From: Emmonsiellopsis sp. PD_33
Taxonomy: Eukaryota > Ascomycota > Eurotiomycetes > Onygenales > Ajellomycetaceae
DNA length: 64,000 nt
Reading direction: 5' to 3'
Assembly: GCA_032988165.1 (NCBI GenBank)
Contig: JANTQF010000015.1
Span: 62,001 to 126,000 of the forward strand
The position numbers and the translations under genes were made by a program. Shown here piece by piece: positions 1 to 11,329 of this stretch (position 1 is its first letter; the number at the start of each line of letters is the position of its first letter). The notes beneath the pieces are model-generated. The model was given only the letters and a program-made list of their open reading frames with translations, did no database searches and had not been told where the DNA came from.

Positions 1-1
1 A

Positions 2-430
2 GAAGATCACAAAGATGGAGCCCTCTATATAAAGGGTTATCTCAAGTAGTTAGTAGAGGCAGAAGGCTCTTTAGAGTTAGAGGATGAGAAAGAGGAGGAA
101 GATGAAGATAAAGATAAAAATGAAAAGATTAATTAATATAAGCTAAATTCCTCTTTGAAGTCTTCTGAGTTCTCTAATTCTGATTCTAACTCCTCTAAGG
201 AGTTAGAAGCTAATGATACTTTGATGGAGAAATATTATGCAGATTGAGCCTTCTATCTGCACTGTATGAAGCTTTTTCATAATGATTAGAAAGTAATGTG
301 TGTAAAGTAATCACAGTATAATAACTGTGAGTACTGCCACAAAAATAACACATACTGTCACCCTGTAAGTACTATTTCCCTGCCTATTTAGTTGTGACAT
401 GATTCCTAATAAAACTATAAATGTTAGTAA
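2..430 (+). pseudogene. Gag-like retroelement fragment, cut by left edge
   Basis: A plus-strand frame runs in from the left edge with scattered stops. It reads an acidic stretch of about 20 residues (positions 85-130), a Ser-rich stretch, then a cysteine cluster of the form C-x2-C-x6-C followed by His-Pro-Val (about 325-365). A C-x2-C-x6-C-x-PV pattern is common near the C-terminus of fungal gypsy Gag-like proteins. It lies on the opposite strand to element A, so it would belong to another, truncated element. The assignment rests on this small motif only. Confidence 0.3.
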
Positions 431-509
431 GATTCCATGAAAAGCTAGGAAAGATGCAGGAGCTAGTGAATCTTAGCCATATAGAGCATAATATTTAAGA
501 GTGTCTTAA

Positions 510-690
510 GGTCTTTACTATGATAATATAGAAGGTTATGAAAATGATATCAAATAAGCTTGCTTCTTCTAGAATCATGAAAGATCTGTGGTCATCTTAT
601 GTCAGTCTGCTCTACTTACTAACTAGCTATAGTAATGATGGAAGGAAGGAATGTGGCATCTATATGCATATAGTAGAGCATCAGAGTACA
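510..690 (+). repeat. Direct repeat copy 1 (candidate LTR remnant of element A)
   Basis: About 150-170 bp here closely matches 10,535-10,705 in the same orientation, starting around TTTACTATGATAATAT and running through a shared stretch that ends near TCTATATGCAT. Most differences are C/T or G/A transitions. The two copies bracket the gag-pol-X1-X2 array of element A, so LTR remnants are the simplest reading. Similarity fades outside this core, and no clean TG...CA ends or target-site duplication could be recognised. Confidence 0.5.
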
Positions 691-717
691 GAAAAAGGAT
701 CAATATCCTTACTGATT

Positions 718-912
718 AACTTCACTGAGGTGACATCTCTACATACAGAGGAAAATAGGGAAGATAAAATAAAAACTACTTTACCAAAGAGGCAGTATCT
801 CTACAAGTCAGAGGCAAAAAAATAAGGAAAATAAATAAAACCACTTCACTAAAGAGGTAGCATCTCCACATGTTAGAGGCAGACAGAGGGAAGTATCTAA
901 CTAAGGTAAAAT
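718..912. repeat. Three degenerate tandem units of about 63 bp
   Basis: Three successive units start near 718, 780 and 842. Each contains a variant of ACTxAAGAGGxAGxATCTC, then a short TACAxxTxAGAGG block, then an A-rich tail. The units lie between the candidate LTR core and the end of frame X2, the position of the 3' untranslated or U3-proximal part of a minus-strand retroelement. No coding role is apparent. Confidence 0.55.
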
Positions 913-1035
913 AAAAGTATCTGGGTTGCAACATGTTGAATGTGGGGCTTCCAGGAGGAGGAGCTTGATATGGTGAACTTATTCATCAAGTAACTTGCAC
1001 TCTGCAGAGATGATGGTAGTTTCAGAGCAACCAAT

Positions 1036-2175
1036 TTAGATGGTTCTTAATTTCTTGAGTCTCTCATCTTTGATGTTGTGCTGAAGTTGGTTTATAACCT
1101 TATTAACATCATTTTAGATTATCTCAGGTAGGAAAATATTCTTGTTGTTCTTCTATCATTCATTCTGCAGCACTTCAATCTCCCATGTCCAGATACTATT
1201 ATATTATTTGTTCATAACTTTATAGTGTTCATCATAGATACAGGCAAGATCTTGCTTCTGAGCAAGTTGCATCACTTTCACCTCACATATGAGATCTTCA
1301 AGGGAACTGAAATCATCATCAAAGCAGATAAACTGTTCCTATAGATGACATCCTAGACTGTTATAAAACTCTCATTCCAGGTAATTTGCATGTAGGCAGA
1401 TGAAGATGGGTTCATTATCATTATATATTTTCAAGATATTATCTATCTTTTGATTTGTGATATAACATGGAGGAGTACTGTCCATTGTCATCTCTATCAT
1501 CATTTTATACAGAGTAAGTTTAACAAGTTGGAGTGATACATCTAGAGCATTTCCTTTAATATTCCATTCATGTTAAGGGCTCAGCCATATTTTTAGTTCA
1601 GAGAAATATAGAGTGTTGCCCACTTTAAACATTACAGGAGGCTGGTTTTCTTTCTACTTGTTGTGTCTGCATCAGAATTCCTTCTTGAACAGTATATCTC
1701 ATTACTCATTAGTCCTATGAATAGTAGTTTCTAGTTCATTTGTCCACATTTTCTGTCTGGCTAGTGTGATGAGGAGCTTTAGATTTACTAATTATATCTT
1801 ATTCATGAATAGCTTACTTTCTGTGATAATGATGGCTGCTAGCTTCTTAACCTTTATAGTATCTATTCTTCCTTCTTTATGTAATTTATTAAATATCAGT
1901 TTGAAATTCAGGGCATTATCCTCATCTTACTGTAGGGAGATTCCACTGTTGCTATGATCATCTTCATTCTCACTCTGAGTGTCTTCATTATTAGTAGTTT
2001 CTTCAGTTTCTTCATCATTAATGTCTGCTATTTCTTGATTGTTATCTATGAACAGATCATTCTCTTCATGTTCATTTTTATCTTCCTCTGAGTCCAATTC
2101 AGGTGGGGGTGAGAGTGGGGGTGTCTTATTCTGAACCTAATGTCTCTTCTGCTGATGCTAGAATGATTCTGGCAT
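1036..2175 (-). pseudogene. Frame X2: unrecognised ORF downstream of X1
   Basis: An ATG at 2175 opens a minus-strand frame of about 380 codons to a TAA at 1036-1038; the same frame stays coding-like past this stop to about 900, so the true end may be lower. It starts Met-Pro-Glu-Ser, passes a Pro-rich segment (TPPLSPPPE), then a strongly acidic stretch, and then a mixed charged, helix-prone body. I count about a dozen internal stops, consistent with C-to-T decay. No signal peptide, long hydrophobic segment, zinc knuckle or catalytic motif was recognised. It begins 12 bp after the X1 stop. The function is unknown. Confidence 0.5.
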
Positions 2176-2187
2176 GAGTTATTGCTA

Positions 2188-3843
2188 TTAAACTTTAGCT
2201 TTTACACCCTTTAGAGTCTTCAGGGTAGTGATCTTCTTTTTCTGTTCTGCCATTTCATCTCTATAGTGTGTGATCTCTGTCTTCATTCCATATCTAGTCA
2301 ATCCAAGGTAGTTAATAACTTCTTTGGTGGTTATGGCAAAACTGTTCTGTCTGAGAGCTTGTATGTGTTGCTGTTGATACTTATTTTGAATTCTGAACTC
2401 TATTAGATCTGAATTGCTATTTAGTAGCTCACATTCAGCTTTGAGGATTCTTGAGCTGTCATAGTTATAATGGAACTTCTTGATGGGAAGGTTAGAATAT
2501 AGTGTCTTAACTATTTATCTCATATAGGTGCCTTCTGCTTCTCTCCTAGTATCTATGATATGATTTTGTATGTCTTTATTAATTATTCTGAAGTTGTATG
2601 TAGTTGCCTGGCAGAAGAAAAAAGAGTATATCAGAGCTAATATATTTATTCCTATTTGATACTATAGCTCTAACTTGATTCTGTATCTTGAGAGGTCTAT
2701 AGCATTAATATAGCTTTTAGTCATTCTGCCTCTGCCTGTACATGAAATATGTACCCTCTCTCTTTGGGAAGAGTGCTTTATGCTAAACTCTGAGGGGTCT
2801 GTGTCACTATCTGATGCTTCCTAACCTGGTAGTGGTAGATGTTAGCTGCAGTTATGTGTGATTTATAGTAATTTATATTCAGAATAAATGACTTTGATTA
2901 TTTACTATATACATTCATCTTCAAGTTCATTGAGAATATCCTTCATAAGATATTAAGTAAATTAACTTGTTATTCTGAAGAGGGATGGTTCTATGTAGTA
3001 GTAGATGTTCCCTGGTGTCACACTTATATTATCATTGAGTATTAGGTACTGTGCTGTTTATCTGATCTCTATATCTTTATTAAAGTGATGTTTTCCTGCT
3101 TTGATTTTATGTTTGTAGTATTTATTGTTGAAGTTGTAGTATGAATTTTCCAGGTGTGATAATAGATTATCTGGGTCCAGGTCAAATGATGATGCTTCAT
3201 TCATGTGCTTTAGCAGGATGGAGTGTGACTGTGTGTAGAGTCCTTAGTTGCTTGCCTTTCATGTGTTGGGGTATATAGTGTCTAGAATTATTTCAATGGT
3301 GATGTTTGTATGGTAGTGAATATATCATACTTGTATTTGCTGACTGTTGTTGATATTGTATTATGAGAATTATCTGATGAGGCTGTATAATATAGAGGAT
3401 CTATAATAACTTGATTTATATAGTGTGTTAATCAGGCATCCTATTAATCCCAGATCATTATATCTGTGGCTACAGTAGTATATTTATATTGCAGTTTTAT
3501 GTTGATCTATGCACTTTTCTATTTGATATTTTTCTTCATCAGAAGCTTGATGGTATGCTAGTGAGATCAGTTCATAATAGAGATGCTATAGATTCTCAGG
3601 AAGTAATGAGTTATCATCACTGAGTACTGAGAATTCTCATCTAGCTGCTGTCATGTAGAGTGTGGGGACTCCATGATGTCTATTATATAGATTGCAGAGG
3701 ATGTAAGAGGTGGAGAGGTTATTAATATTATTATGTGAAGTGTTACTATAATAAATAAATAGAAGCTTTAAATATCACATGTTAGATGATTCATCATTAT
3801 GATGATATAGTTGTGGTGTGGCTGTTAAATATTATATAGACAT
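2188..3843 (-). pseudogene. Frame X1: unrecognised ORF directly downstream of pol
   Basis: A single minus-strand frame of 552 codons from ATG 3843 to TAA 2188-2190 reads as protein throughout, with some twenty in-frame TAA/TAG/TGA codons. It begins 83 bp past the pol stop. It is rich in Tyr, Asn, His and Leu. Landmarks include a segment LYNRHHGVPTLYMTAAR (about codons 52-68), a Ser/Asp-rich stretch SDSDTDPSEF in the middle, and a Lys/Gln-rich, probably coiled-coil C-terminus. Only one short hydrophobic patch (ALIYSFFF) is seen, so an envelope protein is unlikely. I do not recognise the family. Confidence 0.5.
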
Positions 3844-3925
3844 ACTATTACTATAGAGTGTTCATATGTCTATATATATGTATACTTATTAGAGATATTT
3901 TACTTTCTTTGTTTTTTCAATGTCT

Positions 3926-6900
3926 TTACTTCTTAGAAGCTTTGACAGGGTGTGCTCTTTCATAGTCCTGAATGAGCTTCTTTAATCTTTTAGTATCCTC
4001 CTTATTTATCCACTGGTTGTCCTTTATAGTATATTCTTTCTATCTGACTAGATACTGGGTCTTTCCACATGAAAGTTGTTTGTCTATAATCTTTTCTACT
4101 TTATAGATGGGTTTTCTGTTGCCTACTGACTATACTAGTGGTAATTTAGGATGTTTGCATCCATATGGATCCTTCACTTATGAGAATGGCTCCAGCATAG
4201 CTACACTGATAACTAGATGTATCCATATTATATATAATAGCTTCAATTTGTAGGTGAGTAATCCAATACATTCAAGTATCCTGAAAGGGCCAGCAAACTG
4301 ATTATTATACTTATATGTTATTTTTATTACTAGTATCTCATAGCTGTAGTGTAGGTAAAGAAGGATCTTATCCCCAATCTGAAAGTTCCTTTATTAGTGT
4401 TACTAATCATAGTAGTCTTTAGTAATTATTGCTGCTTCATTCAGTGCTAGAGTAATATCTTATCTCATGCTGAAGGCTTGTATTTGTGGTATTATTATAA
4501 GTACTATAATTAGTGAGTTTACTAGCATTTCATATATAGTCTTGTGGGCTGAGTGTCCTGTCAAGGTAGATTTCACCACATTAAGATGAAAGGCAATTAT
4601 TGGTAGTTTCTGCAGCCAGTTGTAAGAGTTTTCCATTATTATGATAGTATATTATAAGATAATTTATATGGTCTGATTTATTCTCTTACTCTGTCTATCC
4701 ATCTATGGGTGATATGCAGTGGAGTAGAGAAGCTTGACATTCAGATGCTTGAAGAGATTTCATTAGAGATCACTGAGAAACTTGAGATCTCTATCTGAAA
4801 TAATCTTATGTGGGATTCCCTAGTTAGCTAGTAGTAGATAGTTAAGTAGGGTCTTTACTTAATCCTCTACATTATAGTTGAATTACCCAGAAATGATTAT
4901 GACTCATTTAGAGAACTTACATATAACAGACATTACTATATCATATTTATCATCTAATAATACTAGTATGAAGTTAATAATTACTGTGTTGTATGGTACA
5001 TCTACAGTCTGTATGGATTAATACTATCTGTAAGGCTTGTGCCACAGTGTTTAATTAACCTGACAGTTTAAATAGTATTCAATATATTTTTACAGCTCTA
5101 TTGTGCAGTGGTGTATCATCATATCCTGTAGATTTCCCAAGGTCTGATTGAATCCTAGGTAGTTAGGGGTGTGGGCTAGGTTAAAGATCTCTTTGTATAG
5201 GGCTCTTGGAATTATCAGGCATCTTATGTCATTGTGTGTGTGGTACAGGATGCTATTAGTAAGCTCATATGGGAGCTTTGATGATTTCTTGGCTGTGTTG
5301 TTCCTCTTAAGAACCTTCATAATGTAGAATAGTTTTAAGTCCTTAGAATATCTATCTTTAAGATGTCCTCAGAAATTATTGGATATCTCAACTAGAGTCT
5401 CCATGTAGTGACTATTAGTAGTAATGTTACTATCTTCTTTTATGTGAGTAAGATATACATTCTGTATTTCCTTCAGCAGTTCATCTGTGTTCATTGCTGC
5501 CTTGTTTGTACTGGGTAAATGAGATAGTATGTCCAGTACAAAATGAAGGCATCCTGGCTTATAGATTATCTTGATTCAAAACTGCTGTAGATAGGCTTCA
5601 GCCTGGACTAACTATAGGTTTTATTAATCTATTACTGTCATTTTGAGGTGGGTCACTTTGATAATGCCTGGTATGGATTCATGGTCTGTATATATAATAG
5701 TTATATTAGTAAATACCTTCATAAGGTGATGCACCTTATATATGACTTATATAAGACTGGTAATCTCTAATTCTATGGGCTAGTAGTGCTATTCTACTAG
5801 GGTTAATATCTTGCTGAGGAATAAAATTGACTCAACTAGTTCTTATAATGAAGATACCATGTAGTCTCTTATCTTTAGAGCTGGCCATAAGTTCTTAATG
5901 TGAAATAGTATAACACTATAATTATATTCTATAAATGCATTAATATTTATAAATAGTGTGTGCAAGTGATCTACATGCACAAGAAAGAATTAGATTCTAA
6001 AGATGTTTTAAATATTCTTAAATGCTACCATCTTCTTAAAAGTTCTATCTACTTTTATTATAACTATATAAGTATTATACTTAGCACTCTTTAATGATTC
6101 TTTCTTCAGTAACTCTATCTTCCTCTTCTATAGCAGGTCTGTATGATGAGCATATCAAGAGACATATTAGTATAGCCAGTTTGTCAGGCTCAGATATTTC
6201 TCTAAATATATTAATTTTACTGGGAATTTGATGTCTACCAGAGCTTTCAACTTCTCCTCATTGATGGATAAGCCTAGCCTGAAGATGTGCTGGCCTAGGA
6301 GATGCACTGAGGGAAATCTGACATAGGTCTTTTTCAGGTTTAGAATGATGCTGAGCTCACATAGATATTAAAAGAGTTTATACAGATAGATAATATAGTG
6401 GTTCTGTGTCCCTAAATGTGCAACTAAGTTATCAATATATACATGTATAAATTCTTTTAGGTCTACAAGATGTCTATTGATCTGCTGCTAAATGTAAGAT
6501 ACTGAGTTTATATACTCTATTATGACAACATTGAATATCTTCTGTTCTTGGTGTGTTACTACTACCATCTTGATTTGATCTTCTGGGTGTGACTACTAGT
6601 AGTAGAAAAAACTCATGGCATCTCTAACTATTATAAACTTGGCTCCTTTCAAGCTGTAGAGAATGTCTGATTGTAGTGGGATGAGATAAACATCTAGTTC
6701 TATAGCCTTATTAAGTGTTTAGAGGTCCACTATGACTTGTCTCTTTCTTATGAGCTTTTCTTTATAATATATTATCTATTAAACTATAAATACTAAGTAA
6801 GCTAAGTAAGTATATATCCTTGCTCAGCTCATCCTTCTTTATGCATGCAGCTTATTAAATGTGTCATCTATATATTTATAGTCCTCTGAACCCACTGGAT

Positions 6901-7900
6901 ATATCTTTACTATCTTAGGCAGTGTTGTATCCTTTTTAAGAGGAATATGCATCTATTTGTCCTGTGGAATATCTGTAAATTCACCATGATCTATAAATAT
7001 ATCTTTAAATTTTATAACTAGATCTGTGAATATTCTCTTCATCTCTTCATCCTCATGATATATTATGATACTGTTGGGTAGGGTGGTCTCATTTTATTCA
7101 TTCTGAATAACCTTTAGTTGACTGTCTCTTTATGGAGGTTTTATAGTCACTAGTGTTATAGCCTCATCTATGACATGATATCTATTAGTGAATTTCAGCT
7201 CTTATAGGGATCCCAGCTTTATATGTCTTGCTAGTTTCACTGGTTTGTCCATGTTGTTCTTTGCTTGCATGAATGATAGTGTGTGGTCAAGTATGTGAAT
7301 ATGAAATGTGAGCTATATGTTTGATAGCTTGAATAGGTAATCTCTATTATCTAGCAGGGTCTCCTTACCATGAATATGAATTGAAATCTTTATCTTTACT
7401 TTTAATAGTATGATTACTTCAGCAGCTATGTACAATGAATGGTGATTCTGGTGGTTTAACTTTGAAGCTAACATGAGCTTAATAATGGCTTCTCAGCATC
7501 TTATGAGCCAGGTAATCTTATTAGGGAAGTTCAAGATGATTCCTTCTGGTCCTAGGTTATCTACTTCTAATAGCAGTTTAGCTTACAGGTTGTTAATGAT
7601 ATGTGCCTCAATAAATAGACATATAATGACAGACTTTCCATTTAGGAGCATCACAGGTAGGTATAAAGGGATGATGACTATCTCTAATGATATAAATTCT
7701 TTACTAATTCCTCAGACTGTAACTAGCTTTGACTGGATCATCTTAACATTCAGGTCTTAATTTAGAAGTTATTTCCTATCTACTAAAGTCATAGTGCAGC
7801 CCAAATCTAGATATATATTATCTACCTTGTCTGGTTTCTCCATGAATACTTTCACTGTTGCATAGTGCTAGAAGTGGAATGAAAGGCCATCTAGTGAGTA
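3926..7900 (-). pseudogene. Degenerate pol of element A (PR-RT-RH-INT-chromodomain)
   Basis: Minus-strand translation gives, in order: an aspartic-protease-like LDLGCTMTLVDR (about 7,800); RT fingers with LNKAIELDVYLIPLQSDI (about 6,700); the RT active site as VYIDNLV in place of YIDD (about 6,430); the following LLGQHIFRLGLSINEEKL thumb; an integrase zinc-binding H...H...C..C region (about 5,320-5,060); the integrase core with IDFIL, IISDRDLKFLS and YSTAYHP (about 5,000-4,690); an AGPFRILE GPY/F motif (about 4,280); and a chromodomain YKVEKIIDKQ...QYLVR.KEY (about 4,110-3,950). The frame ends at TAA 3926-3928. Domain order is that of Ty3/gypsy chromoviruses. Numerous stop codons make it a pseudogene. 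Confidence 0.85.
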
Positions 7901-8099
7901 TGCTTATAGGTATTTTAATGATATAATTAGTAGAGAAGTATTAATATGTCAGACTGCTAACTCATCATCTTCATCATGATATTCAGTAATATGATTGTGC
8001 AATTAATTGTTTGAGGCAAAGATAGCATTATAATTATAACAGTCATATATATTATATTCATCATTAAAGTCTAAATATCCTTCAGCTTTATCAGGATGT

Positions 8100-9900
8100 T
8101 CATTGTCATGATTGTCATCTTAGTAGCTATCATACTAATTGTTATATTAAGTATTATGATTATTCTCATCTTTTATTCTATCTGCCTAGTTAACTCTCAT
8201 CTCTTTATGACAATCATCATTCTGATGATTATCATACTGATGTGGGGGTATGAAGTTTCCATTATCATAACAAGGTTAATAATTGTTATTATAATTATTG
8301 TTGTAGTTGTTATTTTAATAGTTGTTATTACTATAGTCTCCTTCATACTTGCAGTTCTGATTGTAGAGCTGGCATGGTATATCTAGTAGTTCACAGTTAG
8401 GATTCTCATTATCTGCACAATTATTCTATTAGTTATAAGCACTATTCTTCTGGCAATCATCTGGGCCATTCTGGGTTCTCAGCTGATAGCCATAATAAGG
8501 TTGCATATTTCTTGGGCAATTATTATACTTATAATACTATAGTCAGTATTTATCCTCCTAGTTAGCTGACTTCTTTACCAGCTGAGTAATGAACTTCTTA
8601 ATGATAGTTCCAGGGTCAGGTTTATCAATTATAAGATGTAAGGGTAGATCAAGGTGCTTCTAAATGTGAAGCATAAGAATGTTCTTATTATTAGAATGTT
8701 CATAATGCTTTATAGTATATACTAATTCTGTGGTAAAAGTAGCTATGAACTTTCTATTCCTTGTGTCCTGTATAGTGTAGAATATTTTCTCAAATTTTAC
8801 TAGAGACTTACTTAAGGGCATATAGAAGTGCATTTCTAATATCTTACATATCTGAGTTGCACTGTCTGGGTGATTTAACAGGCTATAGTAGGTGATATTG
8901 CTGATCTCTGAAATTCATCAGGTATTAACTACTCTATAGAAATAGATTGATAGGTTTTGTTTTATAATTATAGTATTCTGAGATTGAGCTGCTATTTATA
9001 CTCAGGCTGTAAAGTTAAATACATTATAGTAGTAAGTCTTACTGTTCTTGTCCCATATATTATTTGTGCCCATAGAGTCTGGCTAGAATATACTAATGTC
9101 AGTAATCTTCCATAAAGCATTCCCAGTGTATGAGGTGTAGTTAGTAGAGTTTCCATCAGTGTCCTGACTCTACTGTGTCACTACTGGACTAAGGTCACAA
9201 ACTGGGGTTTCTAGTGGGTTCAGATCTAGTATTAGCTGGTAGCCATTAGAATTCAGAGTTGGCTGGTAGCTGTTAAGGTTAGAGCTGTTATTCTAGTTAT
9301 TAATATCTAACTCACATAGAGTCTCTTTGATTATTTGAGTAATGATACATATTTGCCTGGCAGAGAGTTTATTATCATTCTATATGGCTGAGGAGATTAA
9401 GTCATCAGAGGTCAGAGCATCTACATTCTTATTAGCTATATTTGATAGTTGATAGGGAGGACTGATTAAACATCTTCTTGAAGGATATACTAAGGTTAAA
9501 TTCTGAGTAATATTAGACTGATCTGACCAGTAAATGTGTTGTAGTGTTTATAAACTAATTCACTAAGATAGCTACATTCAGCTGTATAGGCAATTTAAAA
9601 ACCTTATTATTACTAATGATGTAGTTGACTTGGGATATTGACATCATGGATTCTTCATGATGTCTTTGTTATTACTGGTCAAGTTAATGATGGCTGAAGT
9701 TGTGGTAGTGCAATTAGAAAAGAAAGAAGAAGATGAAAGAAAAATAGAGGAAATTTTAGTTTATTTTGATTACTCTGAGTCAGTAATAGCAGCTGTGAAT
9801 AACCTGGTATCTTCTGTTGATAGTCAAGATGGTCTATTACCTAATTAAGTAGTCAGTCTCAGTCATTAGATCATCAAGGGGTAGGCACTAAGTGAGTATA
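8100..9900 (-). pseudogene. Degenerate gag of element A
   Basis: Minus-strand reading between about 9,070 and 8,560 gives a Gag-like run including DKNSKTYYYNVFNFTA, IAAQSQNTIIIKQNL, a Leu/Phe-rich helix region with LVKFEKIFYTIQDT, and KHLDLPLHLIIDKPDPGT, a pattern I know from fungal gypsy Gag proteins. Downstream (about 8,560-8,100) the same strand is Asn/Tyr/Gln-rich with several Cys, a low-complexity Gag tail. Stops are scattered throughout. The outer limits are approximate; 9,070-9,900 is similarly coding-like but I could not anchor it with motifs. Confidence 0.7.
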
Positions 9901-10534
9901 GTATATTCACTACTCATCTCAATGTAGTTCTTCCTAGTCCTTCCTCAGCAGCTTCCATGTTAGCTAATAATTCCTATTTGAATCATCCATTTGTTGTTGT
10001 TTCTTCAGTTAATAGCAAGACTAAGAGAGCTTTGGAGGATTCAGTAGCATCAGATGTAGGCATCTAAGATGCATGAGATTCAGTATAAGCTTTATAGCTT
10101 GAGTCCTTCAGTAGGTATTTTGTGCCTCTCACAAATCTTCTGATATTACTCCTGAAAGCTACTTTATTTATTACTCAGTCTGCTGAATATTCTAGCTGTC
10201 CTGTAGTTAAACTCTCCTCTATAGCTGTGATGCTGAAGCTCTGTGTTCTAGCCTAATCTCCTAATAGAGTATTTGATTTGAGAGGAGGCTCTAGATAATC
10301 TATATTTATAGTGATGTACTTGACTATTAGCTCAACTTGCATGCTAATGAGGGAAATGTAAGTACCTTTATCAGCAATGTAAGTAGTTAATTAGTAGGCA
10401 GAGTAGATGGCTTCAACAGTTAGTTCCATGAACATCTTAGTGGTCTATCATTAGTAAAGGGGGGGTTGGCCCAGTAAAAACTTGCAGATAAGGATTATAG
10501 CTCTTCAGTTAACCTATTGAACTTGTGGACATGC
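9900..10534. other. Leader/LTR-flanking sequence of element A, no gene
   Basis: AT-rich sequence between the start of gag A and the candidate 5' LTR core. It contains a poly-G run near 10,460 (poly-C on the minus strand) next to the possible primer-binding site. No coding frame is supported. Confidence 0.4.
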
Positions 10535-10705
10535 TACTATTTACTATAATAATGTAGGAGGTCATGAAAATGATGTCAAATAAACTTGCTTCTTCTAGAA
10601 TTATAGAAGATCTGCAGCTGTCTTATATCAGTCTGCTCTACTTACTAACTAGTTATGGTAGTGATGGAAGAAAGGAATGCAGCATCTATATGCATGTAAT
10701 AGTCT
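10535..10705 (+). repeat. Direct repeat copy 2 (candidate LTR remnant of element A)
   Basis: This is the partner of 510-690, in the same orientation, about 10 kb away. Shared blocks include ATGAAAATGAT, CTTGCTTCTTCTAGAAT and TCTGCTCTACTTACTAACTA. The copies differ mainly by transitions, as expected after RIP-like decay of two once-identical repeats. Confidence 0.5.
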
Positions 10706-11319
10706 TCTATTATCAGTTTACCTCTAATATAGAAATCTACATCAGAAAGAGGATATCTACTGAAGAGCAAGCTACCTCTATATCTACCTTAATGGGTTTA
10801 GAGTGTGCTGTCCTGTTGCACTAGATTATGAAGAAATTAGAGGAGTAGAAGAAGGAGCTTTAAGAGATGAAGAGATTACTAAAGAAGATGATAAGTATAA
10901 AATCCCTTTAGATGGTACTAACATGTAAACTAATAGTAGAATAGATAGGGGTGAAGGAGGAAGAGATGTACCCTATTAGTTAGAAGATATAAGATTATAA
11001 CTGAAAGTAGATTATCCTGAGATATCTATAGTATTTATATGGGGAGAGTATTTACCTTTTTCTTTTACTTTTCTTTTTTCTTCTGTGGTGCCTTTAGGCT
11101 AAAGAATATTAAATTATTTATCTAGTCCTTTTAGGTATAATACTCTTTCTAATTTCTTTTCTGATATGAGTTGACAACTTCATTAAACTTCTAAAACCCT
11201 TTAGGAAAACTAGGAGAAGAGTATTATCTATTCTTAGACCATAAAAACCTATCTACCTACTTAAAAACCTAGTGGGAGAAAAGAGTAGAGGACTAGTGCT
11301 TTCTCTTTCTATTTAACTT
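10706..11319. other. AT-rich spacer between elements A and B, no gene recognised
   Basis: CpG-free sequence with purine-rich tracts. It may contain the 3' LTR of element B, whose pol ends near 11,320 on the minus strand, but no matching copy was found on the far side of element B. No supported coding frame. Confidence 0.4.
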
Positions 11320-11329
11320 TTAATCATAA

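Larger units (their letters stand above)
510..10705 (-). mobile_element. Element A: degenerate Ty3/gypsy chromovirus with two extra frames
   Basis: Read on the minus strand, the order is candidate 5' LTR (core 10,535-10,705), gag (about 9,900-8,100), pol with protease, RT, RNase H, integrase and chromodomain (about 7,900-3,926), frame X1 (3843-2188), frame X2 (2175-about 1036), tandem repeats and candidate 3' LTR (core 690-510). A TGG-starting stretch on the minus strand near 10,473-10,457, beginning TGGGCCAACCC, could be the primer-binding site, but this is weak. The Gag and Pol content identifies a chromovirus. Inclusion of X1 and X2 in the same element is inferred from shared strand, tight spacing and the flanking repeats. 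It is incapable of expression because every frame is interrupted. Confidence 0.75.

Noticed and set aside
8096..8386. Plus-strand ORF of almost pure Ile/Val/Leu/Met, looking like a multi-span membrane protein
   Set aside because: It is the antisense shadow of an Asn/Tyr/Gln-rich Gag tail on the minus strand of element A; Asn and Asp codons read as Ile/Val in reverse.
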